Of a DNA stretch of 64,000 nt, positions 55,218 to 64,000 are shown piece after piece. A program made the translations under genes and the position numbers. Numbering within the stretch: the first letter of the stretch is position 1; the number at the start of each line of letters is the position of its first letter. The notes beneath the pieces are model-generated. The model was not told where the DNA came from. It saw only the letters and a list, made by a program, of their open reading frames with translations, and ran no database searches. The stretch lies in assembly GCA_001632435.1 (NCBI GenBank), contig KV423964.1, positions 62,001-126,000 on the forward strand, read 5' to 3'. This stretch comes from Calocera cornea HHB12733. Taxonomy: Eukaryota > Basidiomycota > Dacrymycetes > Dacrymycetales > Dacrymycetaceae.

Positions 55218-56474
55218 TTGCTGGATGGCCGTAGGATACGCCGGGTGCGGGTAGGGGGGAGAGGGCGGGGGGATGACGCGAGGTGAACGTCAGCGAGAGA
55301 GGGAGAGTGTCGACAGTCAAGGGCGACCTGCAGGCCAGCGGGCGGTGGGCGGTTATTGTGGGTGCTGCACCAGATGCGTACTCGCGCCGCGTTTCCCGCG
55401 CATGGGCGCAGCAGCACAGGCACTGACTACTCTCTACCCGACTCGACACACCGCCTCCCGTGGTGGCTTTTTTCGGGGCTTGCCTTTGGGGCTTGGTGCG
55501 GGCGGATGGTGTGTCGGAGGCCAGAGAGCGGGATGGAGGTGTATATGAGAGCTGTAGAGGGTGGAGAGGAGAGGAGGTGTGTCGGGGGTGACAGCGCAGG
55601 ACGTGTCCCGGCCTGTGTCGCGGTGGGTGTAATGCGTGCCAGAGAGCGAGTGAGCCGTCTGTCCGTACACGAGGCGTCCCGTCCTCGCCTCGAGGCGCAC
55701 TCGCCCGTCCGTCCCACTGTCACATCTGCTCCCGCTCCCAACCTTCCATCTCCGCCCCCGCCTAAAATGCCTCCCAGAATCCGCCTCCGCCCTGACAGAA
55801 CGTCCTCTAACTACAGATGCCGGCACGGCGGTGTGCCGGCACCTCCTCGCGTCCTGCGTCCCGAACGCGTCACCTCGGAAATAAACCACACCCGCCTCGG
55901 GCGCGTCACGACGCGTTTTTCCTTGTTTACATTGCGGTGGCCCCTCTCCTCGCCGCCATCGGGCAGCCGCCGTCCCGTAGGGGATCAAGGGACCGCCCAG
56001 CAGCACCCAGCACTAAGCACCCAGCACTCAGGGGGTGTCGGTGCACTCGTTCCCTCCGGCGTTGTTCCGTTGCCATTCGCACGTACCCCGGGCGGGCCTT
56101 GTGCTCAAGCCCCTATTGCGGTTGGCATCGGGCGTATGGTGCGGCGTTGTTGATACGGGGACACGGGATAAGGGACGGGACGGGACGCTGATGGCGCTGA
56201 TGGGCTACTACTGTATGCTGTCACTGGATCCTCTCGCTTGGCCTGCAGGCACAGGGCGTGGGACCGTGGGAGTGGGAGTGAGGGGAGGAGGATAGGAGCT
56301 CAGCATCCTACTGTATGTATCCCTTGCACAGGCTCCTGCACGCGCATCATACAGTACAGTACAGTACGGTACATATGTATCTCCCTAGAAACGCGCATGC
56401 AAAAGCCCAATCAACAACAAACAGCCAAAACAAACGTCTCCAGGCTCACAGAGCCGCGAGTCGCGAGTCGCGAG
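55218..56474. other. 1.26-kb interval with no supported gene
   Basis: Includes the BYR4 promoter. Short open frames only. An ACAGT/ACGGT microrepeat lies near 56351-56370. Confidence 0.45.
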
Positions 56475-58051
56475 TCACGCAACGCGCCCAGCGTCCACGA
56501 CCATGACCACAGGATGCTCATGCGTTCCTTCTGGGCCCCTGCAGACAGATTCCCGCAGGAAAACACTCCATCCCACTCCCAGCGCGGCCACCCCGAACAG
56601 CCAGAGCCAGAGGATGAGCTCCTCCATCCCCGGCCCCAGTCCCGGTCCCGGACCCAGGCCCGGAGCTGCCGTCGAACAGGGGCGCAGACGTCGGCCCGCG
56701 CGCGCAGGCTGCTCCGGCCCGCCTGCGAGGGAAAGGGCAGATGTGCACGCGCCGCCAGCAATGGGCAGAGGCAGCTGCACGCCCAGCCGGGCGCTGTACA
56801 CCGCAGCGGCTGCGGCTGCGGCTGCTCGGATCTGTTGTGATTGGTGGGCGTGAGCGGCTGGAGGGAGGGAGGGAGGGAGAGGGACGTACCAGCCGGCCAG
56901 CCTCGGCCCTTCCCACCATGCCTTCTTGTTCCGGCGCCCAGCCCCCCTGGACCGGGAGGGGCACAGCCAGTACGATGAGCGCGAACGACGCCCCGCACTG
57001 CTCGACAAGCTCCGCGTGGGGTGAGGCGTACATCGCTGTCCTCCCCGTTCCCGTCAGTCGCGCCCCTGCAGCAGCAACAGGAGGCGGCAGCTCACCGCGC
57101 AGGCGCACTTCTCCCCCGGGGGGGATGATCCCGCCGCGGTTCCGCACGCGGAAGAGGGCGGTATATTGCCCCTTCGGCGCCTTCGTCAATCCGTTCGGCT
57201 GCGGCTGGGGTCAGCCCTCTGCGCAAGGAGGAAGGGGGAGACGCACGGGGTCCGGATGGACTGTGTACACCACCGGCGCGGGATGTACGTTCCTGAGCAG
57301 TACGGAGCTCGAGATGCTGTTCGCTGTGCATGGGACCAGACCCGGTCAGATCTTCTGTACCTTACGCCCGATGGAGAGTGATCCTACTGTTTGAAGAGCG
57401 GAAGATGAACCGGCTTGGCAGGAGCTGTATCAGCCTGGGCGCCTCCTCGGTCTTTGGGAGCGTTGGGATGGGCGCTTTCAGCTCTGCCCTCTCCTCCTCC
57501 TTCGCATGCTTGCTACCCTTCACGACAAGCGCCTCAGACACAAGCGCCTGCTGCCCAAGGAAGTGAGAGTGACCTCGAGACAGCGGAGGGCGTGCCATCG
57601 GGCGGAGGAGCGCTGCCAGAGCTCCGTCCACCCTTGGGGCTCGCGAGCCATGCACAAGCGAGGGGGTGACGGTCGTCATGCTGCTTCCCAGGGGTACGGT
57701 CGCCTCTTCCTCCCGGGACGGGAATCTCAGAGGTACCTTGATGCCCAGCAGATCTGCTGTGTCCGAGGAAGCGGGGAGAGAGTCTGCTTGCGGCTCCTTC
57801 TCCTCCTCCTCCCCGTCATCGCAGGAGAACCGCACATAGTCGAGCCCGTGCGCAGCCCACGCGAGCATGTCCTCCTCCGAGTAGCACGGCGCGTCGGCCC
57901 CCAGACAAGCGAGGCCCGGCCCGTAGCTGTGAGGGCCTGGGATGGCTAGGCGAGGGTGGAAGAGGTGCGCGAGCGGTTTGAGGACGAAGGGGCATGTGGG
58001 GCTGGGTGGGCCCCTGTCGGTGGTGCGTGGGAGGAGCTTGAGCGGGGACAT
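56475..58051 (-). CDS. Unknown predicted membrane protein, paralogue 2
   Basis: Five exons (58051-57388, 57323-57247, 57204-57096, 57035-56890, 56831-56475) encode about 450 aa. Features shared with the neighbouring copy are CPFVLKPLAHLF near the N-terminus; an acidic patch after YSEEDMLAWAAHGLDY; RLIQLLPSRFIFRSS; SVLLRNVHPAPVVYT; GGIIPPGGEVRLRG; and AMYASPHAELVEQ. The last exon has an Ala-rich start and one strong transmembrane helix (LILWLWLFGVAALGVGWSVF). The C-terminal region is more GC-rich and diverged than in paralogue 1. No known domain; possibly a fungal expanded family. Exon 3 could begin six bases later. Confidence 0.7.
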
Positions 58052-58566
58052 CGACCACTCGACAGCAGGGATACAGCCAGGTCGGAGCGCTCACTCTGCC
58101 AGAGGATCGATAGTAGCCCTGGAGCGGAGATCGGTCGGACATGCTCGATAGCGACGAGGAGAGGAGGTGATGAGGGGACGAGGTGCTCGAAAGCAACGTT
58201 TGTCGTGGTCGTGGGCACAAAGAGGCGGCGAGGCTCGGAACTGAGGAAGCACAAAGGTCATTCCACGTCCTACCAGTGCTCACGCCGTGGCTTCAGCAAA
58301 CGAAGTTGCATGTACAATACAACGTTGGTTGGATATACAATAAGTGAGGTTGTCGCTCAAACCTGGTTAGTTCAGCGCTAGCCGAGCCGTGAACGCCCGC
58401 TTATCATTGGGACCAACACGGAACTGATCTGGAACAAATGCATATATTATTTGGCTGCGTCTTGCCAGAAGAACGCGATTTCACAACAGATTAAGAAGTA
58501 AAACATAGGTCGATACTAGACAAGATTAGACGGATCCCACTTTGGGGGTGTCACTCTTGACATTTC
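58052..58566. promoter_or_regulatory. Spacer and promoter between the tandem paralogues
   Basis: 515 bp. Holds the paralogue 2 promoter and paralogue 1 3' UTR, with AT-rich sequence near 58440-58530. No gene. Confidence 0.4.
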
Positions 58567-60111
58567 TTACGCGCTCCTCTTCTTCCCATTCTCAGACTGA
58601 ACGAAAACCACGCAACACATCACCAGGGCCGCAGCACCAAACAGGAGAACGAACGTGCCTACTGGCACAGCAATGTGAGAGGCAAGTTGGTTCAAACCGG
58701 CTTCCGCATTTACGGGCACAGGCGGAGCTGAAAGGAGAAGCGGCGGTACAGGGAGCCAGACGTTCAGCTCCCTTTCATCCACCATGCGGCTCTTTCTCAG
58801 CTGAGAGCACGTCAGCGTCATGGTTGTGCGGCCCGAGCGGGAGAGGAACTTACGATGCGGCTGATATCCTCCCGGCAGAGCTCAATGTCGGTCTCACGGG
58901 CAAGGGGGAGGAGTGCTGCCTGGAGAACCAGGATGAACTTACCGCCGTACTTTTGGACTAGCTCAGGATTGGGTGAGTAGTGCATTGCTGCTGCCCGTCA
59001 GTCCTCCAGAATTCAAAATCAAGTGAGCATCTCACCTCTGACATGCACTTCCTGTCCCGGCTGCAGTAAGCCGCAGTTGCCACTAACCCAGATCAACCTC
59101 TCATACTTTGATCTTTCCTCAATTGGCAGGTCTCGTGGCTAGTTGGATGGTTAGAACGGACCAGATGGTACAGCACACGTGTACGCACGCGCCGACGAAT
59201 GATCTTATATACAACTGGGATTCTCTGTGTATTCCGGAGTATCACTGCGCTCGAGAGGCTTTTTTCTGCGCATACGTACTCATTAGAATTCGTTCACAGA
59301 AGACAAGAAGCAAACACGTGCCTTCAGAGGTCCGGAAGATGAACTTGTTGGGAAGCAACTCCAGCAGCCTTCCTCCCCTGCTCGTCATCGGGCTAGAGGG
59401 CGGTGCCTCTCGTCCCCTCAGAAGCCGCTCCGTCTCCAGCTCCAAATACCTCTGATTCTCCCTCTCGCGCACCCTTCTCCGCGACCCAAAGACCGCATGC
59501 CACCCATCCCACTCCCTCTGCTCGCGCACCCAGGGAAGTGCATTCTCGGGCCTGGGGGAGGACCAAATGCTGTCTACCGTCACCAAGTCCAGGGGCGATG
59601 GCGGGCTCGGGGGATCGAGGTTGTGAGTCGCTGGACACAGGATACGAGCTGGGGAGGCCACCGAGGAGGTTATATTGGAAGGGGTGACTGTGATGCTGCT
59701 CGCTGCAGAGGTCGTCCCCTCCATCATCCCGTCCGTAGGCGTGCGCGGACCGTCGCTCCCATCCAGCGTCTGCTCACCATCGCTAGGCTCAAGTGTCTCG
59801 ACCCCATCCACCACGACCATCTCTTCGTCATCGGATGAGGCGAGACAGTCGAGACCGTACTGTTCCCACGCGAGCTTGTCAGCCTCGGTGTAGGAGCGTG
59901 CTCGTCCGCCGGCACAGGCGATGTCGATCGAACCCATCAGGGCGCCCTCCCCCCCGGCCAGCTGGTCAACCTCTGGGTAGGATCTGGCGATGGCAACTGA
60001 TCGTTGCAAAAGGGGAGCTGGGGTCGCAGAGCGGTAGAAGAGGTGCCTCACTGAGCGGAGGACCCAAGGGCACGCAGGGGCCTCGGACGATCTCTGGAGC
60101 TCAGTAGACAT
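58567..60111 (-). CDS. Unknown predicted membrane protein, paralogue 1
   Basis: Five exons (60111-59322, 59244-59189, 59138-59036, 58987-58854, 58800-58567) encode about 438 aa. It has CPWVLRSVRHLF, YTEADKLAWEQYGLDC plus an acidic patch, a Ser/Thr/Pro linker, WDGWHAVFGSRRRVRERE, RLLELLPNKFIFRT, VILRNTQRIPVVYK, GLLQPGQEVHVRG and AMHYSPNPELVQKYG. A single C-terminal transmembrane helix (VGTFVLLFGAAALVMCCVVF) is followed by a short basic tail. Joining exons 1 and 2 in the frame shared with paralogue 2 needs a GC donor (AAG/GCACGT). An upstream in-frame ATG at 60135 is possible. Same strand and layout as paralogue 2. Confidence 0.7.
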
Positions 60112-61072
60112 GGTGGCAGCTCGAGAGAGGGGCACAATAGACGGGGATTGCTCTCAGTTGCACAAGGAACAGGGACGGGTGGGAGATGAAGTGGGAAGAT
60201 ATACGATGCATCACCCTTCGCGATGGCGGGCTGTGGGGTATTGTCCCTGGACCGGTGTCGGTGTCGGTGTCAAGTGTACATGATGGCGCCTTTTGTTCTC
60301 GACCAGAATGTTCCCCACGAGAACCGAATAACATCCGACAACCCGAGTAGCTCGTCAGTCACAGAGTAGGGAATAATAAGAGCAGTGTCATAGCATGAAG
60401 ATGGTACGCGAGAGGTTGTGTGCAGGGCCGGGACTACGTCTCTGGAACTCGGATGATGCTGTTCCCGTGCAGAAGAGCGTCCGCGAGAAGATCACAGTAT
60501 GTGCCCGAAATGGAAGGTGAATAGATGCCGTCATTGTTGCTCTCGGCCACCCGTTTGCCCGCTTGTACTCTGGTACAGTACAACATGCTCATCGTTAATG
60601 AGTATGGAGAACTGCTCATGGTCACCGGCTCGTACGAACACCCTTCAAAGTGACAGCATCCCGTATGTCAGCTACACAATCCACCCAAACGAACTGCATT
60701 GTATTAATTTTCATTTCACCGCTATTTCGTCGAAGGCTATGTGCATGACAATAAGTGAACTCAAATCTCAAGACGAGGCCTAAGTTGTCATGCAATCTGC
60801 GAAGCCAGCATGATAGTTTGACTCTCGGTACCCGATTAGCAACGCGCCACCACCAGATATCGAGATCAACGGCAGCAACAACACCATTCCCGGTCACGCT
60901 GAGATGGTAGTCGTAGTGACGGTAACCCCTCTCTACATGGAAACAGGCGACAAGAACAGCTCGCGCTCCAGGGTCAAGGCATCGGAACAAAGGGATACGG
61001 TCTCAAGAAGTGTCATCCATGTCCATTATCTGGCAAGGGCTACTAAGAAGAAGCACAGACGGATCGGTGGTG
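60112..61072. other. Intergenic with no supported gene
   Basis: About 960 bp between the paralogue 1 promoter and the stop of the alginate-lyase-type gene. A (GTGTCG)n patch lies near 60255. No recognisable gene. Confidence 0.45.
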
Positions 61073-63397
61073 TTAGTAGTATTCCCTGAGATCATCCCAT
61101 GAGACGAATACAGCGTCGTCGAGTTGTACCAGATCAACCGAATAAAACACTTCCGGCTTGTAGTAATCGTTGATGTCAGTCGGCGATGCAGGATCGATAC
61201 ACGATTGAGTCGCGTTATCGACAGTGAGGCAACTCGGGTATATGTTCCCAAGGTCGTACGTCTGGAAGGGAAATGAGCACAGTATCCGACATCTTCCTCC
61301 TCGCAGTATGCTCACGTCAAACTGGTCTCGCGTGGACAGCCGCCTACGATTCGTTTTCACTGCCGTGGAGAATGTGAAAGCGTTCGGCTGATCGTAGTAC
61401 CAATAGGGCTGCTGGTCATAGTCTTGTTCGGCGCGTGCCAGGAACTTGGCGTATCTGCCTTTCGGATCTCCATAGATCGCGCTCGCAGCGGCGACGTGGG
61501 GAGCAAGCTCCGAGATGTCTTCGTCTCCAGGCGAGACGGACATTGTGTAGTCGACCGCATCCTGGATTGTAGCGCCCGATTTGGTCTTCAGGACCCAGAC
61601 GTTGACACCCAATTGATCTGCGATCTTGCCGAGTGCCTATGTACCACTTATGGGACTATGCTCGATACGAGGAGATGAAGTACGTACAAAAAGTGCTTCC
61701 AGATTGAAGCATCGATAATGGAACGATTTCCCCTTGCGAGCAGCTTCCCATGGCTGAAGAAAGCGTCAGCTTCGTCAGGCCCCGCTATAGGGATTGCATC
61801 TTCCCTGTTCCCCGTTTGCCGCGATCTGGTCACGATAGGCTCCGGTGAAGAAGTCCTTGATCGTCTGCCGCGCTCCGACTTCGTCGCCCACAAGAACTTG
61901 CAATGCGGCCATCTGTGCATGGTAGAATGTACCATGATTGCTGTAACATCATCAATCTCAGTCCAGGGATAGCCCATCTAATCGCTTACTTGGTAGCCTT
62001 CGATGCTGCCTCCCCGATATCGGACTGCTGGATCCACTGCGTGTACGTCTTGACCCATGATGTCATCGCGCCGTCCATGCCTGTCGTCCAGTACGCGTTC
62101 TTCGATCCCCGTAGAAGGAGGATTCCATTAACGATCTTGATCATGCCGCGGAAGTCCAGGACTCCCATGAACTGACCCTGCTGGTGCCCGGGTCCACGGA
62201 TAAGCTGGCCGTAGTTGATGTTGGGATTCATGCCGGTATGAGAGTCGAGGAAGAACGTGTTGAGAAATGACGCTGCCGATCTCGCATACTGGGCGCTGCC
62301 GGATAGGGAATAGGCGATCGTGTTGTAGAAGACGGCCTGGGAAAGAGCCTGGATAGCGTTTACGCCGACGAGCTGCCGCACATCGGGGTTGGCTTGTCCG
62401 TCTTTCGTCTTATACGGACATGTCGTCCACGCTGCCGAACACCCCTTAGCGACCGGTAACTGAAGCCAGGGAATATTACTCACTAGCAGAGGGCGCCATG
62501 CTCTTGGTCGGCGACGGCGTGCACGACCTCGAAGATGTGGTACCGTACAACTGAGCATTCTGACCGGTCCCGCCTGCCGAATAGATGTGGTCCGAAGACG
62601 TGGAAGACAGCGGCCAGGCCGCAGATAACATGACCGAGGCCGTAGGAGCTGCCGTAAGCACTTGTGCGGTAACGGATCCCGTACTCACGTCGGTTGCGAC
62701 TAGCATCGAGCTCAGCGGTAGGTTCGTGGTATCGGACGACATGGATGCCGGCTTGGACTGCGTGTCTGATAGAGGATCGGTGGTCGGGATCGAGACTATG
62801 CTGTTGTCCAAGACGGCCTCGACCACGTCGGCTGGACCATCCACGCGTACATCTGGCATATAAGCCCACGAGGCTCTACATTTTGACAGACAGTGGAGGA
62901 CTCACCTCTTCCTACCACATCATCGAAGCCCTCCTGGCCAAGTCGGCGCTTCTTCGACTTGGATGGGCACCAGTTGCAGTCGGGCCAATGACTGGAGGGC
63001 ATAATGAGCAATGTAAACGAATATATGCGCATATAATGGCTTACTACGGCGCCCAGCTGAGGTAGTCGCGACTGTCGCCGCTCGGAGGAAGGATGTTTCC
63101 GCTGGTGAGAGCTAGGCAAGAGGAAGTATGTGGGTGCATAAGGCTAGCGATAGGTACGTACTCCACGGCCCGTTCTTCCCGCTGTACGACGCACCCTGCA
63201 TGATCGCATTGCGCGCGTCGGACGTCGATCCGGACGGCTTGCTGCTGATGTACTTGGGGTTGACCCAGTCGGCTGGGTCGGCTGAGTGCAGAGCATCAGT
63301 GGCAATGAGGAAGGCGAGCGTATATGCGCTTACCCAGCGACCCTGGGACTAGGAGAACGATGCACGCTGCCGAGAGTGTGCTCCACATGGTCAACAT
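61073..63397 (-). CDS. Secreted alginate-lyase-fold enzyme
   Basis: A member of the alginate lyase family (PF05426-like). Fungal members are secreted, and their substrates (uronate-containing glycans) are mostly unproven. Ten exons are inferred: 63397-63334, 63281-63162, 63111-63045, 62991-62906, 62852-62484, 62431-61990, 61940-61805, 61753-61688, 61636-61316 and 61261-61073, giving 619 aa. It has a signal peptide (STLSAACIVLLVPGSLG), DWVNPKY, LPPSGDSRDYLSWAPYHWPDCNWC, a Ser/Thr/Pro-rich insert, TWTTCPYKTKDGQANPD, MNPNINYGQLIRGPG, NNHGTFYHAQ (catalytic Asn-His), NGEQ and FHYRCFNLEAL. Nine joints close in phase. The intron at 61754-61804 begins GGAAGA, not GT or GC, and unspliced it meets a stop. 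The last intron has a length divisible by three and no stop. Confidence 0.82.
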
Positions 63398-64000
63398 GGG
63401 ATATGTGTTGTAGTGGACGGCTCGAGGAATGGTAGGTCGGGGGAATAGGGGCAACGATCAACGTCGCAGGGAGCTCTCCGGGGGATGATGGCAGGGGGAA
63501 GGAGAGGAGGAGCTGCCCTTCGACTTCGTGCGTCTTGGTGTTTATATGCGCACACAGATATATCCGTTAACTATGCCGAGGCCAGATGTCGGAGAACAGT
63601 CGCCTCGTCCCGCGATTGGATTGTACTGTCCAATCGCGTTCCCGCAGAGCTGGCGTCTCCGATGTCTGAGACGTTCAACCGGTGCGAAGCTTAAGCAGTC
63701 ATGGGATAGAGAGACAACAGTACGTGACAGGCGGCCAGCCCAGCCTCAGTGAGACCTCACAGTGGGTCTCCGCCTCGTATTCAGCGGACGTTTGACCTAG
63801 AAGGAAGGCGCAGAGATTGCGGCCGTACCCGAGCCTCGATGCCATGGCCCACGGTCGGTCGGGCGCGTCGCACAGGATCCTCAGCTCGAAGGGTGCGTCA
63901 GGATGGACTGACAGCGATTTCAATAGTAATACAGTTGACAATGGTGTTGTATAGCGTATGCTTTTAGGAAGTTAAGATGAAAGCAGGGAGGCAAGTCGGC
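63398..64000. other. Right edge, no supported gene
   Basis: Contains the promoter of the alginate-lyase-type gene. Beyond 63560 only short frames without motifs are seen before the window ends. Confidence 0.4.
63541..63547 (-). promoter_or_regulatory. TATA-like box of the alginate-lyase-type gene
   Basis: ATATAAA on the minus strand, about 145 bp upstream of the start codon. The spacing is somewhat long, so the call is tentative. Confidence 0.4.

Noticed and set aside
1..64000. CRISPR arrays, bacterial operons or prophage
   Set aside because: Spliceosomal introns throughout and eukaryotic families show nuclear fungal DNA. The only regular repeats are a coding repeat and microsatellites.

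Overview
This is eukaryotic nuclear DNA from a basidiomycete fungus, most likely an Agaricomycete and possibly a polypore. The evidence is many short (about 42-116 bp) GT..AG introns with CTAAC/CTAAT-type branch sites, compact GC-rich coding regions, and families typical of that group: Sec39, Byr4/Bfa1, sideroflexin, kinases reading HGD-[LI]-K-G instead of HRDLK, GH25 and an alginate-lyase-fold enzyme. Gene models were built by hand from frame, splice phase and family similarity. Every exon chain given closes in frame.

Left part (1-35 kb): the 3' end of a gene for a 53-residue-repeat protein with a dibasic site in each repeat; a decayed unknown reading frame; SEC39 and allantoinase, divergently transcribed; two divergent two-finger C2H2 regulators separated by about 5.2 kb without recognisable genes; sideroflexin with an 11-bp microexon; a small predicted GPI-anchored wall protein; a conserved unknown gene; a TauD/TfdA-type dioxygenase divergent from an MFS sugar transporter; a divergent mitochondrial-carrier-like protein; a J-domain protein; and an intact GH25 lysozyme beside a frameshifted GH25 copy.

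Middle part (36-49.4 kb): a kinase locus on the minus strand. It holds a tandem dual-kinase gene and a gene that fuses a kinase domain to a CHFR-like cysteine-rich region, a PBZ-like Cys/His finger and a DM9-like C-terminus. A 5'-truncated LINE retrotransposon of about 7.7 kb sits inside the first kinase of the dual gene. Besides the ORF1 remnant and a large EN-RT-RNase H ORF2, it carries two extra 3' ORFs, then a 100-N assembly gap and a 46-nt poly(A) tract.

Right part (50-64 kb): an unknown single-exon gene; the Byr4/Bfa1-type mitotic-exit GAP subunit; a tandem pair of paralogous predicted single-pass membrane proteins; and an alginate-lyase-family gene with one non-canonical (GG) splice donor.

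Most genes are housekeeping or secretory and do not form a biosynthetic cluster. The most unusual material is the kinase-CHFR-DM9 fusion, the dual kinase split by the LINE, and the LINE's extra ORFs. Several introns appear to use GC donors.
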